DNA of 64,000 nt from Actinomyces sp. zg-332. Lineage in GTDB: Bacteria; Actinomycetota; Actinomycetes; Actinomycetales; Actinomycetaceae. Positions 41,085 to 49,995 of this stretch are shown here, piece after piece. The position numbers and the translations under genes are program-made. Location: assembly GCF_011751945.2 (NCBI RefSeq), contig NZ_CP064951.1, positions 496,001 through 560,000 of the forward strand. The letters run 5' to 3'. How positions within the stretch are numbered: position 1 is the first letter of the stretch; each line of letters begins with the position of its first letter. The notes under the pieces were generated by a model. It made no database searches and was not told the origin of the DNA. It saw only the letters and a program-made list of their open reading frames with translations.

Positions 41085-44000
41085 TTACTCAACAGTTACT
41101 TTATTATTTTGGAATACAACTGTTCCATGCTCGAACTGTTGCTTGTAACCATTTTCAATATTTTCGCGTTCAGAAACTGGGTAACCTAGCTTGCCGTTTT
41201 CCCAACCCGAGCTAATCCAGTGCTTAGCTATATTGTCGCTCAAATTCACTGATATAGTTTTACCTGAATGCGAGTAAACAGCATATTTTTCATTACTCTT
41301 ATTGATGAAAGATTGTACGCAGCCTTTGTTTTTTAGTCCGCATTTTATGCTGTTTAGAGGGAATAGGTTTTCCATGTTTTCTTTGTAGTATTTGGTGATA
41401 GCGTGGTCTTTGTAGCTGACTGCTATTCCGTTTGCGCTGTATGTGACGTAGGCGTTTTCAAATTCTTGTATCCATTGTTGTTTGCCTACTGATTTTTCTG
41501 TGTTTACTGGATAGCCTAGTTTACCGTTTTCCCAACCATTTTGTGAGAAGTGGTAGCCGATTGCTCCGTTTAACTGTATTGGTGTTACAGGTGTTGAGTT
41601 GGAGACATATACGGCAAAGCGTTTTCCGTCTTTAGCTATGAAAGTTTGTACGCAGCCTTTGTTTTTTAGTCCGCATTTTATGCTGTTTAGAGGGAATAGG
41701 TTTTCCATGTTTTCTTTGTAGTATTTGGTGATAGCGTGGTCTTTGTAGCTGACTGCTATTCCGTTTGCGCTGTATGTGACGTAGGCGTTTTCAAATTCTT
41801 GTATCCATTGTTGTTTGCCTACTGATTTTTCTGTGTTTACTGGATAGCCTAGTTTACCGTTTTCCCAACCATTTTGTGAGAAGTGGTAGCCGATTGCTCC
41901 GTTTAACTGTATTGGTGTTACAGGTGTTGAGTTGGAGACATATACGGCAAAGCGTTTTCCGTCTTTAGCTATGAAAGTTTGTACGCAGCCTTTGTTTTTT
42001 AGTCCGCATTTTATGCTGTTTAGAGGGAATAGGTTTTCCATGTTTTCTTTGTAGTATTTGGTGATAGCGTGGTCTTTGTAGCTGACTGCTATTCCGTTTG
42101 CGCTGTATGTGACGTAGGCGTTTTCAAATTCTTGTATCCATTGTTGTTTGCCTACTGATTTTTCTGTGTTTACTGGATAGCCTAGTTTACCGTTTTCCCA
42201 ACCATTTTGTGAGAAGTACTTACCAATAGCTCCATTCAACTTTACAATTCCAGAAGAAACATCAGATACATATGCTGCGTGTCTGTTGTTATCTTTGTCT
42301 TTGAAAGACTGCACACAACCATTTTCACGTAAATCACAACGTATAGAATTAGTTGAATTACCTACTAAATCAGCGTTATCTTTTGCTAATTTCTCAAGTT
42401 TTTCACGGTTAGTCATACTAGATGGATCAGAAGAATCTTGACTATCTTTTTCTACATTAATTAGTGAAATTGATAGAGGGTTTGGCTTTTTATCTTCGTC
42501 TCGTGAAGCACCTGTCTTGTACCACCATGGACGCATATCTGCGATGAAGTTATCAATAAATTCTGTTGGCCAAGCACCTGTATGTACTACTTCTTTAGCA
42601 TCCGTGTAAGTTACATTATCGTAGGCAATAGGGAAACTAATACTTTCTCCATTTATGAATTTAAGTTTATTAGTTGTTGGTTTTGCTGAAACTGCAACGG
42701 ATACACGCTTAAATGATTCAGAATGGCTTGGTTTCTCTGAACCTAAATCCCAGTACATGTCAAATGTTACTTTTTCGTTACCTACTTTATCTCGTTCATA
42801 TACAGGGTTAGAGAAAACTATTGACATACCAGGTATGAATGAATAAGGCTTGAATGTTACTGTGCCTTCGTATGCTATTACTGTTTCACCAGTCTTACTA
42901 TTAGCTAAACCAGTTCCTTTAGTAAATTTATAAGTTGCGTCAGTTTTACCTGGGTTTATTCTTTCAACATTTTTATCTACTTTGTCTTCCCAGTAAAGCT
43001 TGGCATAGTCACTAAATCCCCAGCTAAGGCTTGAGTCTTTAATTTTTACATCGTGACCTTCAAGTACAGGCTTTACAGGTTCTGGTAGCTTGAACTCGTC
43101 TTTTGGCTTTTCAGGAGCATTAGGTTCTGGGGGAGGTGTAGGTGATTGATCTTCATTAGGCACTACATCAGCTGCTGGCGTAATATTTACTTCAATAGCG
43201 GTTGAAAATCCTTTGCCTATAAGTGCTGTCGGGAAAGGAGAAAGAGCATAGGCTTTTGTTCCATCGTTATTTAAGGAAATTGCGTATAGGTTAGCTTTGC
43301 CTGCGGCAGAGGCATCTGCTTTATCAGCTGGTACTACATAATCATTTAAATCTAGAGCTTTCTTAGATTCAAAAGTTCCTGGATTAGCAACGTAAATGGA
43401 GTTGTCATAGCTTGAAACCGCTATTACTTCGTGTGAAGTTGGATGTAGTTTCAAATCTACAGTATTGCTGCCAAGTGGCATTACTTTGCCTACAAAACTT
43501 TGTGTTTTTAGATTATAGGTAACTAGGAAATGAGGATTATTTCCTCCAGGAGCAGGTGAATATAGTACGTATATACGATTCTTAGCTTCATCTAGTAAAA
43601 TTTGGCGAGGCTTAGCTCCAGCGCTAAATCCTTCAACATTTGGATTTGCTAAATCAACATTGAAATCACTTACTAGAGTGTTTGTACTTAGATTCCATGC
43701 TCTCAAACTTGAGGCTTTGAAACCTTTTTGTAGTAGATATAGAGTTTTTGTTCCCTTGTTGATTTGAGGGGAAGTTAAGCTTTGACCTTTGCTTACTTCA
43801 ATGGTGGAAGTTTCACTATTGCCTTGTTCAGCATTTATTTTATATAGGTTTGAGCCTTTAGCTGCATAAAATGTAGACTCATCTAATGCTGTTAAAGCTG
43901 TTGAATCAGGGAATTTTGCGAAGCCATCCATAGTTGATACTGTTTTACCAGTAGTTGCATCTAATATTACTATACTTGCAGATTTAGCGTTTCGTCCTTG

Positions 44001-44378
44001 AATGTATACTGCTACATATTTACCGGTTGAGTATATGCTTTCGTATGGACCTTTTAGAATTTCAGAGTTTAATGTGTGTGATTGTTTTGCTGCTGTGTCG
44101 TAGCCGTAGAAAACTCCGCGAGTGTTTGTCTCCACATTATCCTCATTGATTTGCGGAGTTTTCCAAGAGTTGTCTTGTAAAACTTGTAGGTTTTTACCAT
44201 CTGGTAAGAACTTTACGAATACTGACTGTTCTGGAATAGGTTTTACATTTTCACTCGCTGTGAAAGTAGAAAATCCTGGCTTTTCTTCTTCAGCATTAGC
44301 GACTGTGATGCTTAGTAGTGGTGTTAAGCATACTGCTGTACCAGCTAAGACTGTTATAAATCGTTTTATACTATTCAT
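41085..44378 (-). CDS. Secreted HtaA-domain protein with LGFP repeats
   Basis: The 1097-residue protein starts with a signal peptide ending ANA near residue 29. Residues 40-400 resemble a beta-propeller of YncE type. A Pro-rich linker (about 405-440) leads to an HtaA-like domain (about 445-625, starting SLSWGFSDYAKLYW); HtaA domains bind haem in Corynebacterium. The C-terminal 400 residues hold four GWENGKLGYPV units of the LGFP repeat, which in actinobacteria is thought to bind cell-wall polysaccharide. Between them lie cysteine-paired segments (KCGLKNKGCVQTF). No LPXTG signal or terminal membrane helix, so retention must come from the LGFP repeats. Three LGFP units are encoded by exact 333-bp copies. 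An iron-box-like operator lies upstream. Confidence 0.85.
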   Translation of the reverse strand: MNSIKRFITVLAGTAVCLTPLLSITVANAEEEKPGFSTFTASENVKPIPEQSVFVKFLPDGKNLQVLQDNSWKTPQINEDNVETNTRGVFYGYDTAAKQSHTLNSEILKGPYESIYSTGKYVAVYIQGRNAKSASIVILDATTGKTVSTMDGFAKFPDSTALTALDESTFYAAKGSNLYKINAEQGNSETSTIEVSKGQSLTSPQINKGTKTLYLLQKGFKASSLRAWNLSTNTLVSDFNVDLANPNVEGFSAGAKPRQILLDEAKNRIYVLYSPAPGGNNPHFLVTYNLKTQSFVGKVMPLGSNTVDLKLHPTSHEVIAVSSYDNSIYVANPGTFESKKALDLNDYVVPADKADASAAGKANLYAISLNNDGTKAYALSPFPTALIGKGFSTAIEVNITPAADVVPNEDQSPTPPPEPNAPEKPKDEFKLPEPVKPVLEGHDVKIKDSSLSWGFSDYAKLYWEDKVDKNVERINPGKTDATYKFTKGTGLANSKTGETVIAYEGTVTFKPYSFIPGMSIVFSNPVYERDKVGNEKVTFDMYWDLGSEKPSHSESFKRVSVAVSAKPTTNKLKFINGESISFPIAYDNVTYTDAKEVVHTGAWPTEFIDNFIADMRPWWYKTGASRDEDKKPNPLSISLINVEKDSQDSSDPSSMTNREKLEKLAKDNADLVGNSTNSIRCDLRENGCVQSFKDKDNNRHAAYVSDVSSGIVKLNGAIGKYFSQNGWENGKLGYPVNTEKSVGKQQWIQEFENAYVTYSANGIAVSYKDHAITKYYKENMENLFPLNSIKCGLKNKGCVQTFIAKDGKRFAVYVSNSTPVTPIQLNGAIGYHFSQNGWENGKLGYPVNTEKSVGKQQWIQEFENAYVTYSANGIAVSYKDHAITKYYKENMENLFPLNSIKCGLKNKGCVQTFIAKDGKRFAVYVSNSTPVTPIQLNGAIGYHFSQNGWENGKLGYPVNTEKSVGKQQWIQEFENAYVTYSANGIAVSYKDHAITKYYKENMENLFPLNSIKCGLKNKGCVQSFINKSNEKYAVYSHSGKTISVNLSDNIAKHWISSGWENGKLGYPVSERENIENGYKQQFEHGTVVFQNNKVTVE
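41313..42217 (-). repeat. exact 333-bp tandem repeats inside the LGFP gene
   Basis: The same 333-base unit, 111 codons, recurs about 2.7 times from 41313 to 42217. By eye copies at 41321-41653 and 41654-41986 are identical, and a third partial copy matches to about 42217. Perfect identity at third codon positions means very recent duplication or ongoing gene conversion. Confidence 0.9.
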
Positions 44379-44428
44379 TTAGTGTCCTTAAATTGTCTGA
44401 CACTATAAATTTTAAGATGAAAAGTTTT

Positions 44429-44444
44429 CTTAGGCAATCCTAAG
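44429..44444 (-). promoter_or_regulatory. putative DtxR/IdeR-type iron box
   Basis: CTTAGG-CAAT-CCTAAG is a perfect inverted repeat 51 bases before the HtaA/LGFP start. Read on the coding strand, TTAGGATTGCCTAA agrees with the first 14 positions of the DtxR/IdeR consensus TTAGGTTAGCCTAACCTAA at 12 places, and 14 of 19 overall. A TATAGT at 44407-44402 (minus) is a -10 candidate, so the box would overlap the -35 region. Confidence 0.45.
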
Positions 44445-44861
44445 TTTACCTTTTGGTGCAATAGTGTAATCATTTTTCAGATATGTGAAATAAGTCACAC
44501 ATTGTGAGCATTTATGCTGATAAATTTGTATTTCTCTGTCTAACGATATTTGACTGCACAACAGATTTTCTGCACCATATAATTTTATATTTACTAGTAT
44601 TGTTTGAAAGACCAATAGAACAGAGTATTTAGGTAGAGTATTTAATCGAATAGTTAGCTTATAAACAATGGCTATTTACCCAAAAATAAAACGCTGTATG
44701 TATAAGGTTTCATATACTTTTATTATTTTTATGTTGTTTAGAAAAACAAAATCTTAATTTAAATCGATTATTTTACCCAAAAATTAGTAAAATCGTTTTT
44801 TTTTTTTTTTGAAAAAGTTAGAGTTAGGTTTCGTAATACAAATAACAAAGGGGTTAAAATA
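44445..44861. other. divergent intergenic region with T15 tract
   Basis: About 415 AT-rich bases between the HtaA/LGFP gene and the broken OB-fold gene. A run of 15 T spans 44796-44810. TTGAAA at 44809-44814 and TAATAC at 44834-44839 (spacer 19) could be the promoter of the broken gene. Confidence 0.45.
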
Positions 44862-45373
44862 ATGACTGAAGAAAAGGCTCAGAAGAGCTACTTTGTATGA
44901 CATAAAATGTTGACATTTATACTAATAGTTTTTAGTACTTGTTGGAATTGGATCTATTTATACAGCGAATAAAGATGAGATTAAAGGCAATGCTCCAGTA
45001 GCTGAAAGTAGTAATAGCAAAGAAGCTAAAAAAGAGGAAACAAAAAACTACGAAACACATGAAGTTCGAGAACTTACAGACGATTTAGAAGCTAATGCTT
45101 TAAAAGCTACAGAAAAATATGAAGGTAAATATGTAGAACTAAAAGGTAAATTAGGAATAATAGACAGTAGTGGAGAATACTTCCAAATTGTACCTTTTGA
45201 TGATGAATTTGGATTTGACGGAGTACAATAGCTTTATTCAAAATGAAGAGCAAAAGAAAGCATTATCAGAACTAAATAAAGACCAAAATATTATTGTAAA
45301 AGGAAAAATAAAAGATGTTGGTGAAATTATGGGGTACACTCTAGACCTTCATGAATTAGCAAAATCTGAATAA
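44862..45373 (+). pseudogene. Broken OB-fold (tRNA_anti-like) membrane-anchored protein gene
   Basis: The frame opens at ATG 44862 (MTEEKAQKSYFV) and stops at once at TGA. Beyond it the same frame starts a membrane helix (HKMLTFILIV); one base too many in a TTTTT run then shifts it. The next frame reads VLVGIGSIYTANKDEI, a Lys/Glu-rich linker, NALKATEKYEGKYVELKGKLGII and FGFDGVQ before TAG. A further shift continues as FIQNEEQKKALSELNKDQN, IIVKGKIKDVGEIMGYTLDL and ends. Joined, this is a signal-anchor plus OB-fold protein of the tRNA_anti-like type. At least three lesions make it a pseudogene, unless sequencing errors are responsible. Confidence 0.75.
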
Positions 45374-45384
45374 TATTTTCTACA

Positions 45385-45415
45385 AAGCCCTCTTTCATAA
45401 TAAAGGGGGCTTATT
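45385..45415 (+). terminator. terminator after the broken OB-fold gene
   Basis: AAGCCCTCTTT pairs with AAAGGGGGCTT over a six-base loop and is followed by ATTACTAT. Confidence 0.75.
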
Positions 45416-45546
45416 ACTATACGACTACGACTAGTATTGATATTTATGTCACTTTTTATAAATAATGTTTATTTCTTTAAAAGCGAAAATAGTAATAAAA
45501 TTATATAACTGTAATTATAAAAAATATCTTACTAGGAGTTTAAAAC

Positions 45547-46311
45547 ATGGAAACAACATTTTTACAAGAATATGAGCATGCTCCTAGCTTTGATACATCA
45601 AAATCACCAAAACACATAGCAATAATTATGGACGGTAACGGTAGATGGGCAAATGAACGCAATTTACCTAGAACACAAGGACATATTGCTGGTGAAGAAG
45701 CTCTAATGAAAGTTATAGCAGGTGCAATACAAGCAAACGTAAAATTCTTATCAGTCTACGCATTCTCCACTGAAAACTGGAAAAGATCACCAAGTGAAGT
45801 AAAGTTTCTAATGGGCTACTCACGAGAAGTTCTACGTAAAAGGTGTGACCAGCTCCATGCATGGGGAGTTAAAGTACTATGGTCAGGACGCAAGCCAAAA
45901 CTATGGAAAAGCGTAATAAATGAGCTAGAAAGAGCTGAAAAAATTACGGAAAATAACACAGGGCTGACTTTACAAATGTGTATTAACTATGGGGGACAAC
46001 TAGAAATACTAGACGCTGTTAACGCGATAATTACTGATAAAGAAAACGGTAAAATTAAAGGCAAAATAACTGAAAAAACTTTTGAAAAATACTTATACAA
46101 CCCACAAATACCCCCAGTAGACCTCCTAATAAGAACTAGTGGAGAAAAACGCTTATCGAACTTTTTACTATGGGAATGCGCATACGCTGAATTTGAATTT
46201 TTAGATGTATATTGGCCAGATATGAACCAAGAATACTTATATAAGACTATTGAAAACTACACTAATAGAGATAGAAGATTTGGTGGAGCAATAGACAAAG
46301 TTACAAGCTAG
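45547..46311 (+). CDS. uppS: Polyprenyl diphosphate synthase (cis-isoprenyltransferase)
   Basis: The enzyme builds the long-chain cis polyprenyl diphosphate that becomes the lipid carrier for peptidoglycan and wall sugars. The 254 residues include IIMDGNGRWA with catalytic Asp29, SVYAFSTENWKRS, and the C-terminal RTSGEKRLSNFLLWECAYAE. ACTAGGAG precedes ATG 45547. It converges with zur and lies near glyQS, the same neighbourhood as mycobacterial Rv2361c-Rv2357c. The carrier is used by wecA and by the glycan genes at 57-62 kb. Product chain length (C50 or C55) cannot be judged. Confidence 0.96.
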   Translation: METTFLQEYEHAPSFDTSKSPKHIAIIMDGNGRWANERNLPRTQGHIAGEEALMKVIAGAIQANVKFLSVYAFSTENWKRSPSEVKFLMGYSREVLRKRCDQLHAWGVKVLWSGRKPKLWKSVINELERAEKITENNTGLTLQMCINYGGQLEILDAVNAIITDKENGKIKGKITEKTFEKYLYNPQIPPVDLLIRTSGEKRLSNFLLWECAYAEFEFLDVYWPDMNQEYLYKTIENYTNRDRRFGGAIDKVTS

Positions 46312-46410
46312 ACAAAGAACAAAATTACATACCAATAGATTAAAATCTTTGCTCTGCTTTTCAAATAATATACAAACTAGAACAGATAATATAACGAACA
46401 GGTAAAATAT

Positions 46411-46794
46411 TTATTTATTACAGGCCGAGCACACTCCAAATAATTCAGCTACATGCTCTATATGATGAAAACTATATTGACGAGCAACATCATCAATCCA
46501 TTTTTCAAATACATCACCAGATATCTCAACTATTTTTCCACAAGATTTACAAACTAAATGATGGTGGTGTTCTTCCAAATCACATTTTCTGTATAAAATT
46601 TCGCCTTCAGTGGAACGAATAGAATCAATTTGCCTTGACTCAGCTAAGGATTGGAGAGTCCTATAAACTGTTGCTAAGCCAATTGTTTCACCACCGTTTT
46701 TTAAAGCATCATGAATATTTTGAGCTGACAAAAACTCTTTCTGCTTAGACAAAAAACTCATTATGATAACACGTTGCTTAGTAACTCGTTGCAT
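46411..46794 (-). CDS. zur: Fur-family regulator, probably Zur
   Basis: The 127-residue protein has the Fur winged-helix (LSAQNIHDALKNGGETIGLATVYRTLQSLAE) and the C-terminal metal-binding domain with HHHHLVCKSCGK and VCSACNK, the two CxxC pairs of the structural zinc site. Position between uppS and glyQS matches mycobacterial furB/zur (Rv2359), so a zinc-sensing repressor is likely; its sequence alone would not exclude an iron or peroxide sensor. It is divergent from glyQS, 220 bases away. Confidence 0.88.
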   Translation of the reverse strand: MQRVTKQRVIIMSFLSKQKEFLSAQNIHDALKNGGETIGLATVYRTLQSLAESRQIDSIRSTEGEILYRKCDLEEHHHHLVCKSCGKIVEISGDVFEKWIDDVARQYSFHHIEHVAELFGVCSACNK

Positions 46795-47015
46795 TATTCC
46801 TCCATGACTAAACTATATTAAAGTATACAAAAAGTTATCTTAGACAACAATTTACCTACTACTTGAGATATAGTTATTAGTATAAGTTTATATATAAAAA
46901 CACAAAAAAGAATCTAAAAATAAGCAAATATGATTTTAATTACTGTTTATATATAATAATACTAGCAATTATCAATCCGGATAATCAGCTTTAGATCAAG
47001 AAATTGGAGATAGAA

Positions 47016-48404
47016 TTGGCTAAGCAACCATCAAGACTTGATGCAGTAATCAATTTAGCAAAACGTAGAGGTTTTGTTTACCCATGTGGTGAAATTTATG
47101 GCGGTACAAGATCAGCATGGGATTACGGGCCATTAGGTGTTGAACTAAAAGAAAACATCAAACGCCAATGGTGGAATTACATGGTTCGCATGAGAGATAA
47201 CGTTGTTGGCCTTGACTCGTCAGTCATTTTACCTAAGCAGGTTTGGGTTACTTCTGGTCATGTTGATGCTTTTACTGATCCTCTAGTCGAATCTTTGCAT
47301 ACACACAAGCGTTACCGTGCTGATGAACTAATTGAAGCTTATATTGAAAAACACGGACATGAACCAGAAAACGGCTTAGCAGATATCAACGATCCTGAAA
47401 CAGGTCAACCAGGAGCTTGGACTGAACCACGAGCATTCTCAGGACTACTAAAAACATACCTAGGACCAGTAGACGACGAATCAGGTCTACACTTTTTACG
47501 TCCAGAAACAGCCCAAGGTATTTTCGTCAACTACGCTAACGTAATGGCATCAGCACGCAAAAAGCCACCATTCGGTATTGGACAAATCGGAAAATCCTTT
47601 AGAAACGAAATCACACCAGGAAACTTCATATTTAGAACACGAGAATTCGAACAAATGGAAATGGAATTCTTCTGCGAACCTGGCACAGATGAACAATGGC
47701 ACCAATATTGGATTGATCAGCGTTTTGCATGGTATGTGGACTTGGGCATAAACCCAGATAACTTGAGATTATACGAACACCCTAAAGAAAAACTATCACA
47801 CTACTCAAAACGAACAGTTGACATCGAATACACATTCGGTTTCACAGGTAGCAAATGGGGAGAACTAGAAGGTATTGCTAACCGTACAGACTATGACCTA
47901 AGAGTTCACCAAGAGTCCTCAGGCAAAGACTTACAATACTTTGACCAGACTAAGAACGAAAAATACATTCCTTACACCATCGAACCAGCTGCAGGTCTTA
48001 CACGTTCACTAATGGCTTTCTTAGTTGACGCTTACTGCGAAGATGAAGCACCAAACACTAAGGGTGGAGTAGATAAGCGTATTGTTTTGAAACTAGACCC
48101 TCGCTTAGCACCAGTGAAAATAGCTGTTTTACCTCTTTCTCGCAACGAAAACTTATCACCTCTAGCTAAAGAAATTGCTCAGAGTCTAAGAGCATACTGG
48201 AATATAGACTTTGACGATTCAGGTGCTGTTGGTCGTAGATATCGTAGACAAGATGAGATAGGTACACCATATTGCGTAACAGTTGACTTTGATTCTTTAG
48301 AAGACAAAGCCGTTACAGTGCGTGATCGTGATACCATGAAACAAGAGCGTATTCCAATTGAAAACTTGCAGAGTTACTTTGCTAGTAAACTAATCGGATG
48401 TTAA
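47016..48404 (+). CDS. glyQS: Glycyl-tRNA synthetase, dimeric type
   Basis: This class II enzyme charges tRNA-Gly. The 462-residue protein begins [20 protein letters not shown] from a TTG codon with GGAG six bases upstream; TTG 47004 is in frame but would lie in front of that ribosome site. Key segments are [57 protein letters not shown]-type motif 2 (shortened) and [14 protein letters not shown]. The anticodon-binding domain fills the last 110 residues. The single-chain type differs from the alpha2beta2 GlyQ/GlyS enzyme of E. coli. Confidence 0.97.
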   Translation: MAKQPSRLDAVINLAKRRGFVYPCGEIYGGTRSAWDYGPLGVELKENIKRQWWNYMVRMRDNVVGLDSSVILPKQVWVTSGHVDAFTDPLVESLHTHKRYRADELIEAYIEKHGHEPENGLADINDPETGQPGAWTEPRAFSGLLKTYLGPVDDESGLHFLRPETAQGIFVNYANVMASARKKPPFGIGQIGKSFRNEITPGNFIFRTREFEQMEMEFFCEPGTDEQWHQYWIDQRFAWYVDLGINPDNLRLYEHPKEKLSHYSKRTVDIEYTFGFTGSKWGELEGIANRTDYDLRVHQESSGKDLQYFDQTKNEKYIPYTIEPAAGLTRSLMAFLVDAYCEDEAPNTKGGVDKRIVLKLDPRLAPVKIAVLPLSRNENLSPLAKEIAQSLRAYWNIDFDDSGAVGRRYRRQDEIGTPYCVTVDFDSLEDKAVTVRDRDTMKQERIPIENLQSYFASKLIGC

Positions 48405-48410
48405 TAACTA

Positions 48411-48444
48411 AAGTGGCTGTGTAAAATATTTTACACAGCCACTT
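48411..48444. repeat. 34-bp perfect palindrome between glyQS and the YibE/F gene
   Basis: AAGTGGCTGTGTAAAAT is directly followed by its exact reverse complement. The hairpin would have no unpaired loop beyond the central AT steps and no T-run follows. It lies 6 bases after glyQS and 29 bases before the YibE/F start. It may end glyQS transcription or be a repressor site; the core TGTAAAATATTTTACA has the look of a Fur/Zur-family operator. Confidence 0.6.
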
Positions 48445-48473
48445 ATCCATTTTAGTTATAAGAGTGGTGGAAA

Positions 48474-49919
48474 ATGCAAAATGAGCAAAACGAGGACTTT
48501 ACTCAAGGTTCATATGATAAGGACAACTCACAGATAGAGTGCAAAAAATCTGATGAAAATTTATCAGCAAACACCACAGAAAGTTCTAATTTTACTGAAG
48601 AAAAGCTTAACGAAACACCTAAGGTCAGAAAGCGAAACAGAAGAGAAAAAACTACAACTTTATTTACAAAAAATAGAGTGTTTTCTTCTCATGCCTACTC
48701 GCATTCACATTCTCACTCACATGACATACAGATAGAAGATTATCAAAGAAGAAGAATAAAAATATTTCTATTTTGTATCGTAATTCCTTTACTGATATTT
48801 ACTATAGTAAGCGCTAGCTACCTATATCCTCCCAAAGGGAACTTCAAAAAAATAAATCCAATTTCTTCTAACTCTAAAGTAGTAAAAATAAAGGTTATTT
48901 CACTCAAAGTGTCCGATTGTGTGGATAATACAACTAACAAAGATTTGCTACAAAACGCAGTATGTGGGCGTATAGAAAATACTTTTACAAATACTACTTC
49001 TAATACAAATAAAACAAGAATAGTTCCAGTACATGTTCCTAAGGAAATACTTGAAAACGGAATGAAAGTATCTGATGAAATCACAACTATAAAAAGTGAT
49101 ATTAACCAAAAATTAGGTACAAAATACATATTTTGGGACTATGAAAGACACAATTTTATTTTAGTATATGTAGTGTTATATATTTTATCTGTAGTCTTAG
49201 TAGCCAGATTTAAAGGCTTAGCTGCAATTTTCGGTTTAATTACTTCAGTTTTCGTAATCACTTTCTTTATGATTCCGGCAATATTAGAAGGTGAAAACCC
49301 AATATTTGTCGTCATAGTTGCCGCTCTAATGATGATATTTTTATCAGTATATCTAGCACACGGCATCTCTATTCGCACAACAACAGCTTTACTAGGTACA
49401 CTGCTTGGACTCTCATTTACTTTAATACTAGGGTTCTTAGGAGTAGAGTACGGAAAACTCTCCGGCGCTGTTGGGGAAGAACCATTGCAATTGCTAGGAT
49501 ATTTCCCTAACTTGAACTTGCAACAAATTCTAGTTTGTGGAATAGTTATCTCCAGTTTAGGAGCTTTGAACGATGTTACTATTACACAAGCTAGTGCTGT
49601 GTGGGAAATTTACTCGTTAAATCCCACTATGAGTATCTACGAAATATTCAAACGAAGTATGGCTATAGGTAAAGATCATATTGCCTCCACTGTGTATACC
49701 CTAGCCTTTGCTTATGTAGGCAGTGCTTTTACCACAATTTTGCTAGCAAGTTTAGTTAAAATAGACATAGTTTCGCTCCTATCTAGCTACCATATAGCCG
49801 AAGAAATCATAAGAACACTTATTTCTTCTATAGGTCTAGTTTTAGCTATTCCTCTAACGACTTTACTGGCAGCTACACTAGTGAAGAAAACTGCTAAGAA
49901 AAACGATAAACTTTACTGA
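48474..49919 (+). CDS. YibE/F family membrane protein with His-rich N-terminal segment
   Basis: The 481-residue protein has a 95-residue polar cytoplasmic N terminus holding HAYSHSHSHSHDIQIED, a membrane helix near 98-120, an extracytoplasmic domain (about 120-220), and seven or so further helices typical of YibE/F (GLITSVFVITFFMIP, ALMMIFLSVYLAHGIS, AALMM.. region, GALNDVTITQASAVWEI). YibE/F function is unknown. The alternating histidines could bind zinc or nickel. The gene lies after glyQS and near zur, so a link to metal homeostasis is plausible but unproven. Confidence 0.82.
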   Translation: MQNEQNEDFTQGSYDKDNSQIECKKSDENLSANTTESSNFTEEKLNETPKVRKRNRREKTTTLFTKNRVFSSHAYSHSHSHSHDIQIEDYQRRRIKIFLFCIVIPLLIFTIVSASYLYPPKGNFKKINPISSNSKVVKIKVISLKVSDCVDNTTNKDLLQNAVCGRIENTFTNTTSNTNKTRIVPVHVPKEILENGMKVSDEITTIKSDINQKLGTKYIFWDYERHNFILVYVVLYILSVVLVARFKGLAAIFGLITSVFVITFFMIPAILEGENPIFVVIVAALMMIFLSVYLAHGISIRTTTALLGTLLGLSFTLILGFLGVEYGKLSGAVGEEPLQLLGYFPNLNLQQILVCGIVISSLGALNDVTITQASAVWEIYSLNPTMSIYEIFKRSMAIGKDHIASTVYTLAFAYVGSAFTTILLASLVKIDIVSLLSSYHIAEEIIRTLISSIGLVLAIPLTTLLAATLVKKTAKKNDKLY

Positions 49920-49995
49920 GTAAACATTATTTGAGACAAATATACACAATAAGGTAGTATATTGTAGTTCACTGTACAATTAAGTAATTAGAATC

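Noticed and set aside
41313-42217. Regularly repeated sequence, considered as a CRISPR array or mobile repeat
   Set aside because: The unit is 333 bases, in frame, and encodes LGFP segments of a secreted protein; there are no short spacers.
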